Assembly (NCBI GenBank): GCA_965249785.1
Contig: CBDFMU010000046.1
Span: forward strand, 1 to 64,000
Direction: 5' to 3'
DNA from: M3007 sp965249785
GTDB lineage: Bacteria > Bacteroidota > Bacteroidia > Chitinophagales > Saprospiraceae
DNA: 64,000 nt
Both the position numbers and the translations under genes were made by a program. Below the pieces are notes generated by a model. It was not told where the DNA came from. It ran no database searches and saw nothing but the letters and a program-made list of their open reading frames with translations. Of this stretch, positions 46,901 through 55,310 are shown one piece after another (position 1 is the first letter of the stretch; every line of letters begins with the position of its first letter).

Positions 46901-49165
46901 GACGCGCAATACAACCGTCACTGTGTTACCAACATCGCTGCAACAAAATTTGACCTGGTCGCGAAACATGGTGGCCGATTGGCAGTTATTGGTATTCATA
47001 CGCCGTACTTTGAAACTGACAGGGCCGCAATTGTCGAAGGAGCCAGCGTCCAGGACAGCGGCATCTATCGAAACCATTCCGTCTACGCCAAGTGCTACTG
47101 TGGTCGACTGTTGGCAGACTGCGGTGGGTGGTATGTCGTCGTTCACTGTTAATTGGAAAGAGCAGCTTTTGGCGTTGCCGCAGTCATCGGTAGCCGTGTA
47201 GGTGACAATGACGCTATCTTTACTCGCTGGTAAACAAGGCGTAAGGGCCAATGCGCCCAATGTATCGGGCGATTCCAGGTTATTTCCCGGAAAATTAGTT
47301 AGTGTGCCACTCACTGCATAACTCGCCGTGATCTGGTGAGACACATGATCATGTACGTCTACAATGGCTCTAATATCGTGTACGCGTGAACAATTATCCA
47401 GTAGCACTACATCGGGCAAATCCACCGCCGCGCAACAAGCAACAGGATTGGTATTTACAGTGAGGTTGGCGGGACAGACGAATTGCGGTCCTGTCTTGTC
47501 CGCCACCGTAATCATTTGTATATAAATCATGGGATTCGCCGGACTGGTCGGCAGGCACCACTCGTAGATCGTCCAGGTACGTCTTATTTTAAAAGTGCCA
47601 TCACAAATCTGGATAATTAGGTCGGCATACACGGCATTCAGTTCACAAAAAGAAGTATTGGGGTAGAGTACAAACGTTTGTCCATATTGGATGAAGTGGG
47701 GAGCACCTGTTACCGCCGGACTGATGTTTGGATTGACACAAGTCACCGTGTCTGGCATGGGCATAATTAGTTCCCCTAAATGAATACGCCGAAAATAAAT
47801 GTACTGATTACAAGTAGCACTATTACCGTGGGCATCCGTAACCGTCCACCTGCGGATTGCATAAGCACTCAAATCGGTGATACCATTCACGCTCTCCGTG
47901 CAGCTAAGATCAGTCCAGGTGTCTACATAGTTCCGGGTGAAAGTGCCGCAATTTTCCTGCACCGTTGGGTAAGTATTCGGAACGTGCAGCATCAAGTCTA
48001 AATAGGCCGGAGCATAGTTGGTGATGGCGCATGAAAGATCCAGGTTATGACAGGTAAGCTGGGGAGCAAGTTTGTCTTCCACTCTCAAATTGCCCCAGCA
48101 CGAAAGATTGCTGCATTCGTCGGTGATTGTTACGGTCAAAATTTGTCCGCTCTGTGCGCATCCGACAGGATTAGCAACAGTCTGCCCAGTAGCATTGGTT
48201 ATTTTAACCGTAAATACTTCCTCATCTGCCGTACCCCCTTGTAAAAGCATGTCTGAAGTCACCATTACCTGCCCACTTTGATCCAGCGATACATTGACGA
48301 GGTTATTACAGGCCAACGCTTGTGGCAAATGGATGTTGACCGCGACGGTAGCCGTATTGGTACAGCCGCTGGCAGCAGTCACCGTCACCGTATAAGTTGT
48401 ATTCTGAACAGGGCTGGCAATTGGATTACAGGTGTTGGGATTGGTAAGGCCCGCCGCTGGTTGCCAGCTACAAGAGATGCCGCCAGTGGCGTGTAGTGGC
48501 GTGCTTCCCCCAATGCAAATGGCGACAGTTGGATCGGTATTGACGACTGGCGAAGGGAGCACAATCAAAGAAAATGCCTGGGCTGCGCCAGTACACGTCA
48601 TACCATTAATAGTATATTGTGGTATTACATTTACAAAGGCTGTGTCCGGTATGGTTTTTGTGTTAATAGTTTGGAAAGCAGCGATATTGCCAGTGCCGGA
48701 AACAGGTAGGCCGACTTCAGAGTTTGTATTAGTCCAACTGAACTGCGTACCAGGCAAGTTACCGCTGAAAACGATGGGAAGGGTCGTCGCACCGTTGCAC
48801 AGTACTTGGTTGACCACCGGATTTACGGTGGGATTAACAATGGTCACGACCGTCATATCCGTGGCTTGCACGCCGGCAGCATTCGTAATAGTGACGGCAT
48901 AGGCACCTCCAGCAGCGGGCGTAGGGTTGGGAATGACCGGATTTTGAGCCGTAGAAGTAAAGCCGTTCGGTCCGCTCCAGCTCCAGGTCGTGGCTGCTCC
49001 GCCGGTTTCTGTTAGCAGCAAATTAACGGCACCGGCACACAGGGGTGCATTACTGCCAGCGACAGCCACCGGTAGTACTTGTCCGAATGCGTGCAGCGCA
49101 GCCAGCAAAAAAATGATCGTCGCCCAATAATACCTGATAGAAGAAATGGCCGTAAAAATCCGCAT
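43985..49165 (-). CDS. Giant T9SS cell-surface protein with Ig-like/HYR, dockerin-like and cohesin-like modules
   Basis: About 1726 residues starting at MRIFTAISS, where a signal peptide begins (YYWATIIFLLAALHAFGQ); upstream in-frame codons are ignored. Early PKD/Ig-like repeats (APLCAGAVNLLLTETGGAAT) are followed by many Cys-paired modules of HYR/adhesin type (VTYTATDDCGNAKSCSFQLT; KPVCIAPSDVVVQCENFD). A dockerin-like block follows (DNPLNGVTTYDLVLISKHIL, AADANKSGSITAFDIIEFRK), then a cohesin-like sandwich and a T9SS type A sorting domain (FELYQNEPNPFASCTAIGFH). It is probably a surface adhesin or matrix protein. It shares its C-terminal layout with the 30-32 kb protein. No frameshift seen across more than 5 kb. 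Confidence 0.9.
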   Translation of the reverse strand: MRIFTAISSIRYYWATIIFLLAALHAFGQVLPVAVAGSNAPLCAGAVNLLLTETGGAATTWSWSGPNGFTSTAQNPVIPNPTPAAGGAYAVTITNAAGVQATDMTVVTIVNPTVNPVVNQVLCNGATTLPIVFSGNLPGTQFSWTNTNSEVGLPVSGTGNIAAFQTINTKTIPDTAFVNVIPQYTINGMTCTGAAQAFSLIVLPSPVVNTDPTVAICIGGSTPLHATGGISCSWQPAAGLTNPNTCNPIASPVQNTTYTVTVTAASGCTNTATVAVNIHLPQALACNNLVNVSLDQSGQVMVTSDMLLQGGTADEEVFTVKITNATGQTVANPVGCAQSGQILTVTITDECSNLSCWGNLRVEDKLAPQLTCHNLDLSCAITNYAPAYLDLMLHVPNTYPTVQENCGTFTRNYVDTWTDLSCTESVNGITDLSAYAIRRWTVTDAHGNSATCNQYIYFRRIHLGELIMPMPDTVTCVNPNISPAVTGAPHFIQYGQTFVLYPNTSFCELNAVYADLIIQICDGTFKIRRTWTIYEWCLPTSPANPMIYIQMITVADKTGPQFVCPANLTVNTNPVACCAAVDLPDVVLLDNCSRVHDIRAIVDVHDHVSHQITASYAVSGTLTNFPGNNLESPDTLGALALTPCLPASKDSVIVTYTATDDCGNAKSCSFQLTVNDDIPPTAVCQQSTTVALGVDGMVSIDAAVLDAGSFDNCGPVSFKVRRMNTNNCQSATMFRDQVKFCCSDVGNTVTVVLRVYDALSVPAGNVSLTYEEDHSNSCMVQVLVQDKIKPVCIAPSDVVVQCENFDPSLGVYGAATITDNCCLDTVIRTVNYSQFDTVCSRGTIVRTFQAFDCSGQSSSCTQRIVVNYNQNYYLKLPDDKIVMGCDGSGNYGAPSFFGQDCELLATSYTDQLFTLVPDACYKIERTWTIINWCTYNPNAPCINIPNPEPSSIINSPNNIRAPVISPPGTTGIWAPTVVNLTPNSPTPTDFSTFWSANANCYTYKQIIKILDTQNPVIDSCPSAPVKICDFTTNSPLLWNDPLWYEPATGSHDLCEGPADLSIAAFDSCSGLNVTAHYLLFFDLDNDGVMETVVNSEQPPAPGIVNFGNALTPNFAGGQGRTFDQRNVPTSGKYRFTVQEQTNADSTRKIFSLRFDTPATPSTYTVPELPYGNYKIKWFVADGCSNEVACEYNFSIKDCKPPTVTCLNGLSINIMPTQMVQVWALDFLLYSEDNCMPSNLLKYGLRRVGQGTGFPTDANGQPQTSVVFTCADLGAQPVELWSVDLAGNADYCTTFVTVQDNNNNCPVGPAAVAGQLATETGDGLEEGTVTLMGTDSAANAFNYQKLSDSNGDFAFYVSVPPGSNLTVMPTKDDNPLNGVTTYDLVLISKHILGLQPISTPYRMIAADANKSGSITAFDIIEFRKLILGIYQELPNNTSWRFVDKDYVFPQPTNPFIELFPEYKTVSNFQPPVGPFDFVAIKVGDVNGSAFPNGLVDAEDRANENLVFEVTSTADATPQEEEEVQAGETFTVKFQATEAVQGYQFTLQYPGLEVLEIQPGAAMKADNFAIFPAEQTFTTAWEGGGQAEFSVRFRARQSGELSQMLHLSSRPTRAEAYAPVTGERLDIALKFHENGSSSVAGVGFELYQNEPNPFASCTAIGFHLPHATAATLTITDVTGRICWTQQGDFAQGYHRIVLDGSVLPASGLYYYCLETGTDMGTGKMIWVR

Positions 49166-49679
49166 GTTTAAACGAGTTAAACACCGCGCGTAGCGCAGCT
49201 GCTGCGCCATCGTCGGTTCATGGTAAACAAACCAAAGTGAATCCGGGATATGTTTGTTTCCCCTGGCAAACAAATGCAACTCTTTCTATGGGGAATGGCG
49301 CGCCAGAAAAAACTAAAGGAGCGCAGCAGTGTTTGAAAGGTACATCTGTCGAAGACGGCCAACGAGTCACGAGATTACGGAGGGAAAGGGATTACGGATT
49401 AAAACTACAAGTGAGCCACCCAACCAGAAATGCCGAAAATCAGTCATTTGTTCAAAGCCGCTCCCACTTGCATGCAAACATAAGCCGTTGGGCAGCGAGT
49501 CTGTTAAGTTTTTGTCGAATTTCACCAAAACTTGACAGTTTTGCGCCAGTTATGTCAAAATTAAACAAGATGCAATGGCGATTCGTAAAAAATAGCAATT
49601 TTGTGGCGGAATTTTTTCCTTATCGTCGAAACTTTCCTGCTTTCATTCGTTTTGATAGGAGTAAAAAACCACGACCATC
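49166..49679. other. 514-bp divergent gap before rpoD
   Basis: Upstream region shared by the giant T9SS gene and rpoD. It holds several A/T-rich stretches with TTTTGCGC- and TTTTGTGG-like segments but no exact TAnnTTTG box, no terminator and no repeat recognised. Confidence 0.45.
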
Positions 49680-50549
49680 ATGCGTCAATTAAAAATTGCC
49701 CATAAAATAACCAACCGCGAGAGTGCTGCGCTGGATAAGTATCTGAATGAAATAGGGAAGATATCCATGCTTACGCCGGAGGAAGAAGTGAAACTGGCGC
49801 AGCGAATCCGCGAAGGCGACCAGGAAGCGTTGGACGAAATGACCCGCGCCAACCTGCGCTTCGTCGTCTCGGTCGCCAAGCAGTATCAAAATCAGGGCCT
49901 CAGCCTCTCCGATCTGATCAACGAAGGGAACGTTGGTCTTATCAAGGCAGCTAAACGCTTTGACGAAACTAAAGGCTTCAAATTCATTTCCTATGCCGTC
50001 TGGTGGATTCGCCAGAGCATCCTGCAAGCGATTGTAGAGAATAGCCGTATTGTGCGGATGCCGCTGAATAAAGTCGGTTCCTATAGCAAAGTGAACGAGG
50101 CTTATATCTCGTTTGTCCAATCCTTCGAGCGCGACCCCTCCGATGAGGAGCTGGCCGAAATACTCGGTGTCACCATCAAAGAAGTGCAGACGATGACGCG
50201 CGGCACCGTGCGGCACGTCTCGCTGGATGCACCCCTGTCGAGCAACGATGACGGCGAAGCCACTATGCTCGACGTGATGATGCCCGAAGATGCCACCGAA
50301 CCGGACATGGAACTGATGGCCGAATCGCTCCGCGACGAGGTCGCCTACGGCATGAACATTCTCGCTCCCCGCGAAGTGGAGGTGATTTCCTGCTACTATG
50401 GCCTGAACGGTTACAAACCGCTCAATCTGGAAGAAATCGCCGAACGCTATGGCCTTACTCGCGAACGGGTACGCCAGATCAAGGAGCGTGCCATCCGGCG
50501 GCTGCGCAAAGCCTACAACACCGAAGCACTGAAGGCATATTTAGGTTGA
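49680..50549 (+). CDS. rpoD: RNA polymerase primary sigma factor (RpoD/SigA type)
   Basis: A 289-residue sigma-70 of the short Bacteroidota type (no large region 1.1 or non-conserved region). Region 1.2 is ALDKYLNEIGKI. Region 2 has NLRFVVSVAKQYQNQGLSLSD and FKFISYAVWWIRQSI. Region 4.2 is LEEIAERYGLTRERVRQIKE, the -35/-33-binding helix-turn-helix. It directs housekeeping transcription; the TAnnTTTG boxes elsewhere in the window are its expected targets. A strong terminator follows. Confidence 0.95.
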   Translation: MRQLKIAHKITNRESAALDKYLNEIGKISMLTPEEEVKLAQRIREGDQEALDEMTRANLRFVVSVAKQYQNQGLSLSDLINEGNVGLIKAAKRFDETKGFKFISYAVWWIRQSILQAIVENSRIVRMPLNKVGSYSKVNEAYISFVQSFERDPSDEELAEILGVTIKEVQTMTRGTVRHVSLDAPLSSNDDGEATMLDVMMPEDATEPDMELMAESLRDEVAYGMNILAPREVEVISCYYGLNGYKPLNLEEIAERYGLTRERVRQIKERAIRRLRKAYNTEALKAYLG

Positions 50550-50574
50550 TTTGTCCTGCATCGGCCATACATCA

Positions 50575-50616
50575 GCCCCGACGAGATGGTGTTATCAATC
50601 TCGCCGGGGCTTTTTT
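50575..50616 (+). terminator. Intrinsic terminator after rpoD
   Basis: GCCCCGACGAGAT pairs with ATCTCGCCGGGGC, followed by TTTTTT, 26 bp after the rpoD stop. Confidence 0.9.
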
Positions 50617-50811
50617 ATGCTCCCTGGAAAGCACCAAGCGGGTTTTTAGAAAATCAGGCACATCATTATTAACAATTAGGCACATCTCCCGTAGTGCTTG
50701 CTTACCTTGTGGCCTTTGAAGGAAAAGTAAAAGGCAAATGGCTGGCAATAATATTCCGGTTTTTTATCGGAATGGCAATAGAAAAAACACTCAATTGAAC
50801 TGGCCTAAGTT

Positions 50812-50846
50812 TTTGACAATCAACATTTTAACACTATTTATTTTTG
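50812..50846 (+). promoter_or_regulatory. Promoter for the MBL-fold gene
   Basis: TTTG (50812-50815) and TATTTTTG (50839-50846) match the -33 and -7 elements, with 23 bp between. The ATG at 50886 lies 40 bp past the -7 box. This is the best promoter match in the window and favours that start over a GTG at 50844. Confidence 0.55.
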
Positions 50847-50885
50847 TGCAATTTCGTGGTGAAAAGCAAGTTCACCAACCTGACT

Positions 50886-51875
50886 ATGGCCAAAAAATCA
50901 CCCGTCTCTAACCCTGATCTCCTCACCATTCACCCGAACTGGGCGGGCAATCCGCTCGACGAAAAAGGGCATTACCGCAACCTAAATCAACCCAGCGAGC
51001 GCACCTATGGCGAGTTGTTACGTTGGAAACTGGGCCGCAATCCGCAGGCAGCCGAGAAAAAAGCTGACGATTGGTCCCTGTCTATCCGTCGCGATTATTC
51101 CTTTTTAAATCATAGTCAGGACGGCATCGTATGGCTGGGCCACGCCACTTTCCTGATTCGTATCGGTGGCCGACTGGTGCTTACCGATCCGGTATTAGGG
51201 AACTGCGGACCCATCCAGCGTCGTTGCGACCTGCCTTTCAATATTGAGAAAATTCGTGGCATTGACTACGTGCTACTATCCCACAACCACCGCGACCACG
51301 CCGACAAAGCCAGCCTGCAAACAGTGTTGTACAACAATCCAAACGCTACCGTGCTCACTGGCCTGCAAACCGGTGCGCTGATACAAGGATGGTCGCCACG
51401 CACGCGCATTCAGGAGGCCGGCTGGTGGCAACAATACCGGACCGTACCTGGTCTTGAAGTTTTTTACCTGCCCGCTATGCACTGGACGCGCCGGGGCCTG
51501 CGCGATATGAATACGATGCTCTGGGGTAGTTACATCATTCGAGCCAACGGAAAAACCATTTTTTTTGGCGCAGATAGTGCCTACGACGTTCATTTCAAGG
51601 AGATTGGCCAGTTCTTTCCAAATATTGACGTGTGTCTGCTCGGCATTGGTGCCTATGCCCCGCAGTGGTTTATGCACACCGCCCACACCAATCCCACGGA
51701 GGCCGTACAGGCCTTCCACGACCTTGGTGGTAAGACGCTGGTGCCCATGCACTACGGCACTTTTGACATCTCGAATGAGCCTTTCGGCGAGCCTTATCGC
51801 TGGATTAGTAGTTTGGAAAATGAAGTACGCGGCGATTTGAAATGCCTTGCCGTAGGCGAGTTTTTGGCTTTGTAA
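50886..51875 (+). CDS. MBL-fold metallo-hydrolase (NAPE-PLD/UlaG-like)
   Basis: About 329 residues from MAKKSPVSN. The metal-binding core is VWLGHATFLIRIGGRLVLTD, LLSHNHRDHAD (H-x-H-x-D-H) and PAMHWTRRGLRDMNTMLWGS; further ligands follow in FFGADSAYDVHF and LVPMHYGTFD. The layout matches the N-acylphosphatidylethanolamine phospholipase D-like branch of the metallo-beta-lactamase superfamily. Substrate unknown; a phospholipid or other phosphodiester is likely. Cytosolic or membrane-associated; no signal peptide. Confidence 0.88.
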   Translation: MAKKSPVSNPDLLTIHPNWAGNPLDEKGHYRNLNQPSERTYGELLRWKLGRNPQAAEKKADDWSLSIRRDYSFLNHSQDGIVWLGHATFLIRIGGRLVLTDPVLGNCGPIQRRCDLPFNIEKIRGIDYVLLSHNHRDHADKASLQTVLYNNPNATVLTGLQTGALIQGWSPRTRIQEAGWWQQYRTVPGLEVFYLPAMHWTRRGLRDMNTMLWGSYIIRANGKTIFFGADSAYDVHFKEIGQFFPNIDVCLLGIGAYAPQWFMHTAHTNPTEAVQAFHDLGGKTLVPMHYGTFDISNEPFGEPYRWISSLENEVRGDLKCLAVGEFLAL

Positions 51876-51886
51876 TTTGCCCTTTG

Positions 51887-53266
51887 CTAATTTGCCAATT
51901 TCTCCGCTTCCACCAGTTCCAGTATCCGTCGCATTTCCAGCCGCCACGGTTTGCCGCTTCCCACAAAATTATTATTCATAAAGCTGAATATCAACGTTTT
52001 ACCGCGCCGCGTATGGAGGTATCCGCTGATACATTGCACGCCACTCATAGAGCCGCTTTTGGCAAAAAGCCAGGGCGTAGCAGGGATTGGCTTCCACCAG
52101 TCGAGCGTTGTCTCCGGTGCGCCAGCGGTAGGAAAGAGACCCAGCAGGCGGTTGTGCGGCTGCTCGCGCCAGAGTTTCCAGAGTACATTGGTGAGGTAGT
52201 GCGGACTGACGAGGTTGTAGCGGGAAAGGCCGGAACCGTCCACCCAACGCGGTGGATTGGGGGATTGGTGATTGGTTATTGGTGAGGCGAATAGAGTGTC
52301 TTTGGCCCATTGGATGATTTTGTCTTGCCGCAGCGTGTCGTATTTTACCCCGGAACAGACTATTAGCATTTGTTCGGCAATGAAATTGTCGCTTTGATAC
52401 ATCATGCGACGGAGGACGGTGTCGAGGGGCGTGGAATAGAAATTATTTCTATTCTTTGAATTTTCTATATTGGTAATATACGCTGGATAGATATTACGCT
52501 GCAAACCTTTTTCAAGTAATTCCCACAGTATTGGGGTTGGATTTCCTATTCGATCCCAACTTGCTATATTTTTAATAGGTAAAAATTCTTCATAATCCGC
52601 AGCAAATTTCTCCTTCGTTCCATAATAAACTATATAAGGACTACCAGTCAGAATACCATAGTCTAAATATCCTTCTGCTGCTTTTTCTACTTTAATCAAA
52701 CCCGGTTCAGCGCTCAATGAATCGCTCCGAACGGCGAAAATGCGTTCCGTATTACCAAATACAGGCAAAGTAGTCCGCTCCGCTGAATACGCGTAAGGAG
52801 CATCATCCCAAGCCCAGCCCGGCCCCAATGCTTCCATTCTATCGTCTTGTACCCAGCCCATTCTTTTTTGAGGCGCATTATGCAACTTATCTGCGATCTG
52901 CTGCCAAGCCCTGAACTTCGTATGTAAAAAAGTAGGGTCGCCAGTCCCTCGAAAATAAATGGTAGAATCGTTTTCCCAAATCTGCATTCCCGGCACCGAA
53001 TCCCCCAACACGCCCACACAAGTCGCTAGCGTCAAAATCTTCGTCGTCGAGGCTGGTGTGAAATTATGCCCACCATTTACATCACAGAGAATGCGGCCCG
53101 TTTCAGGATCAAGCAGCGTAAAGCCAGTAAAAGATTGGGCAAAAACCGGGGACTTTTCAATCTCTTTTTTCAGCGTTTTGGTATAAAAATGCTCCGTGCG
53201 ACGGGCAGTGGAGCAGGCGGAAAACATAAATAAACATCCCAGTAAACAGGAAAGTAAAAGACGCAT
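51887..53266 (-). CDS. dacB: D-alanyl-D-alanine carboxypeptidase/endopeptidase (PBP4 type), probable lipoprotein
   Basis: A 459-residue protein with a lipoprotein signal (RLLLSCLLGCLFMFSACSTA). Serine peptidase S13 motifs are SxxK in TPASTTKIL, SxN in YQSDNFIAE and KTG-type KSG in FAKSGSMSGV. It trims or cleaves peptidoglycan peptides in the periplasm. Between the SxN and KSG motifs, the codons for PITNHQSPNPP come from a TTGGT-type intergenic repeat (52258-52285), placed just before the conserved RWVDGSGLSRYN. The reading frame stays open across it, so the enzyme may simply carry an extra surface loop. An AT-rich patch lies in the middle of the gene. Confidence 0.88.
   Translation of the reverse strand: MRLLLSCLLGCLFMFSACSTARRTEHFYTKTLKKEIEKSPVFAQSFTGFTLLDPETGRILCDVNGGHNFTPASTTKILTLATCVGVLGDSVPGMQIWENDSTIYFRGTGDPTFLHTKFRAWQQIADKLHNAPQKRMGWVQDDRMEALGPGWAWDDAPYAYSAERTTLPVFGNTERIFAVRSDSLSAEPGLIKVEKAAEGYLDYGILTGSPYIVYYGTKEKFAADYEEFLPIKNIASWDRIGNPTPILWELLEKGLQRNIYPAYITNIENSKNRNNFYSTPLDTVLRRMMYQSDNFIAEQMLIVCSGVKYDTLRQDKIIQWAKDTLFASPITNHQSPNPPRWVDGSGLSRYNLVSPHYLTNVLWKLWREQPHNRLLGLFPTAGAPETTLDWWKPIPATPWLFAKSGSMSGVQCISGYLHTRRGKTLIFSFMNNNFVGSGKPWRLEMRRILELVEAEKLAN
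52258..52285. repeat. TTGGT-type repeat inserted in the dacB coding sequence
   Basis: GGGGGATTGGTGATTGGTTA, read on the plus strand, repeats the ATTGGT unit seen at 42336-42466. It encodes part of an N/Q/P-rich loop in the carboxypeptidase. Confidence 0.6.
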
Positions 53267-53300
53267 CGATTTTTTAAAGGGGAAGGTACGTTTGCCTTTT

Positions 53301-53334
53301 AAACCTATAAGGTTTTTTGAAACCTTATAGGTTT
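53301..53334. repeat. AAACCTATAAGGTTT hairpin
   Basis: Arms AAACCTATAAGGTTT and AAACCTTATAGGTTT, loop TTTG, a perfect 15-bp stem. It has the same type of core (ACCTxxxAGGTTT) as the hairpins at 9.7 and 20.6 kb. It lies between divergent dacB and mqo. Confidence 0.7.
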
Positions 53335-53365
53335 AGGAACATACCTTGCCGCCGAAAAAAAGTCC

Positions 53366-54856
53366 ATGCAAAACACCCTTACCACCGATCAGCCCGTCGA
53401 TGTCGTGCTCATTGGCGCGGGCATTATGAGTGCCACGCTGGGCGTTATGCTCCAGCGGCTACAACCAGATTGGCACTTTCAGGTCTTTGAACGCCTCGAC
53501 CAAGTCGCCGCCGAAAGCTCGGATGCCTGGAATAATGCTGGCACCGGCCACGCCGCTTACTGCGAACTCAACTACACCTCCGAAGAAGCAGATGGTAGCG
53601 TCAATATTTCCAAAGCCCTGAAAATCAATGAACAATTCGAGTTGTCCAAACAGTTTTGGTCGTTTCTGGTGGAGTCGCGCGTGTTGCCCAAAACGGCAGA
53701 TTTTATCAATCCGGTGCCACACCTCAGTTTCGTACAAGGCGACAAAGACGTGGCTTTCCTGAAAAGACGCCACGCCGCACTGACCCAGAATCACCTGTTC
53801 CGCGCGATGGAATTCAGTGATGATCCGGCAAAATTGCGCGACTGGATGCCGTTGATGATGGACCATCGCGATCCACAGGAACACATAGCCGCCACGCGCA
53901 TGGAACACGGTGCCGACGTAAATTTCGGCAGCCTGACCCGCCAACTCTTCCAGTACCTGGACGCGCAGCCCCACACCGATATTTACCTGCAACACGAGGT
54001 GCAAGATCTGTACCGCGACCCTATTACAGGCCATTGGCACTTGAGTGTATATGACCAAGCGGCGGATGAAAAACGCACTGTGCTGGCGAAATTCGTCTTC
54101 ATCGGCGCGGGCGGCGGAGCGTTGGAACTGCTCAACGACGCTCGTATTCCCGAGGGCGATGGGTATGGCGGCTTCCCGGTAAGCGGTCAATGGCTGCGTT
54201 GTACCAACCCCGACATCATCGCGCAGCACCACGCCAAAGTGTATGGCAAAGCCGCCACCGGTACGCCCCCTATGTCGATGCCGCACCTGGACACGCGGGT
54301 GATCAACGGCAAAAATGAGCTGCTATTTGGTCCATTCGCAGGCTTTTCCAGCAAATTCCTGAAAAAAGGCTCCTATTTCGACCTCATTCGCTCTATTGAT
54401 ACCGACAATATTATTCCTATGTTGCAGGCGGGCTGGGATAATGTGCCGCTGACGCGCTACCTGATTAGTCAAGTCTTACAATCGGACGAAGACCGTATGC
54501 ATGCCCTGCGGGTGTTTTATCCTTTGGCGAAACAAGAGGACTGGGAACTGGAAATCGCTGGTCAGCGCGTACAAATCATCAAAGACGACGAGGCCAAAGG
54601 CGGCGTACTGGAATTCGGTACCGAAATCGTCCACGCGGCGGATGGTTCGCTGGCCGCCTTGCTCGGTGCTTCACCGGGTGCTTCTACGGCGGTGTCTATC
54701 ATGCTGGATTTGCTGGCGCAATGTTTTCCGGCCTCCATAAATGACTGGCAACCAACGTTAAAGGAGATGATTCCTTCGTTTGGACATCGGTTGTCGAAGG
54801 AGGAAGAACTGTGGCAGGTAGAGCAGGAACGGGTGAGGAGGGTGCTGGGGAGGTAG
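53366..54856 (+). CDS. mqo: Malate:quinone oxidoreductase
   Basis: A 496-residue protein, full length for Mqo. The FAD motif VVLIGAGIMSATLGVMLQ starts at residue 13. SSDAWNNAGTGHAAYCELNY, RMEHGADVNFGSLTRQLF and GAGGGALELL are family landmarks. The C-terminal half contains GASPGASTAVSIML. It is a peripheral membrane enzyme that oxidises malate to oxaloacetate and reduces quinone, complementing the TCA step near sucD. Divergent from dacB. Confidence 0.96.
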   Translation: MQNTLTTDQPVDVVLIGAGIMSATLGVMLQRLQPDWHFQVFERLDQVAAESSDAWNNAGTGHAAYCELNYTSEEADGSVNISKALKINEQFELSKQFWSFLVESRVLPKTADFINPVPHLSFVQGDKDVAFLKRRHAALTQNHLFRAMEFSDDPAKLRDWMPLMMDHRDPQEHIAATRMEHGADVNFGSLTRQLFQYLDAQPHTDIYLQHEVQDLYRDPITGHWHLSVYDQAADEKRTVLAKFVFIGAGGGALELLNDARIPEGDGYGGFPVSGQWLRCTNPDIIAQHHAKVYGKAATGTPPMSMPHLDTRVINGKNELLFGPFAGFSSKFLKKGSYFDLIRSIDTDNIIPMLQAGWDNVPLTRYLISQVLQSDEDRMHALRVFYPLAKQEDWELEIAGQRVQIIKDDEAKGGVLEFGTEIVHAADGSLAALLGASPGASTAVSIMLDLLAQCFPASINDWQPTLKEMIPSFGHRLSKEEELWQVEQERVRRVLGR

Positions 54857-54956
54857 GGTTGTTTTTATTTTTATAGTTTCAGCGAACGTTACCACTGCCG
54901 ACGTGCCGACGCTTAGGAGGCATGATAGGCAGTGGATAGTTAGGGGATTTAAGATT

Positions 54957-55307
54957 CTAAATGCCAAATTTATTTTTTAGCCATTCTCTTAACGTTGAAA
55001 TACTATTTAGCTCGACCTGATCCCTATCTAAACGGTCGAGCATTTGTAGTACTTGCATTTTTTCCTTGTCTGTCATCCCTCCTTTACGAATCTCTGTTTT
55101 ATCTCGTTTTATCGTACTCTTATATATATGTTTTAATTTAAACTTTTCATCTGTACTAAGATTTACATTGAAATTTTCCTCAAGGAAAACAAAGTCAATC
55201 AGTTGCTCAGATTCGATTTCTAAATCTGCCATTAACTCAACACCAAGCATGGCTTTATTTTTTTCATCATCAAATTTTTTCAAATATTTTTTCAAATCTT
55301 TTCCCAT
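54957..55307 (-). CDS. Small helical protein, third gene of the EAD unit
   Basis: A 116-residue, highly charged, almost all-helical protein with no cysteine and no signal peptide (KKYLKKFDDEKNKAMLGVEL at the start, LREWLKNKFGI at the end). No family recognised. It begins 3 bp after the membrane-protein stop, so it is co-transcribed and probably coupled. The base composition is strongly AT-rich compared with mqo next door, pointing to horizontal origin. It may be an immunity, regulatory or adaptor protein (inference). Confidence 0.6.
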   Translation of the reverse strand: MGKDLKKYLKKFDDEKNKAMLGVELMADLEIESEQLIDFVFLEENFNVNLSTDEKFKLKHIYKSTIKRDKTEIRKGGMTDKEKMQVLQMLDRLDRDQVELNSISTLREWLKNKFGI

Positions 55308-55310
55308 GAT

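Noticed and set aside
50844..50885. GTG start 14 codons upstream in the MBL hydrolase gene
   Set aside because: It lies within about 10 bp of the best promoter's -7 box, so it would be at or before the transcription start.
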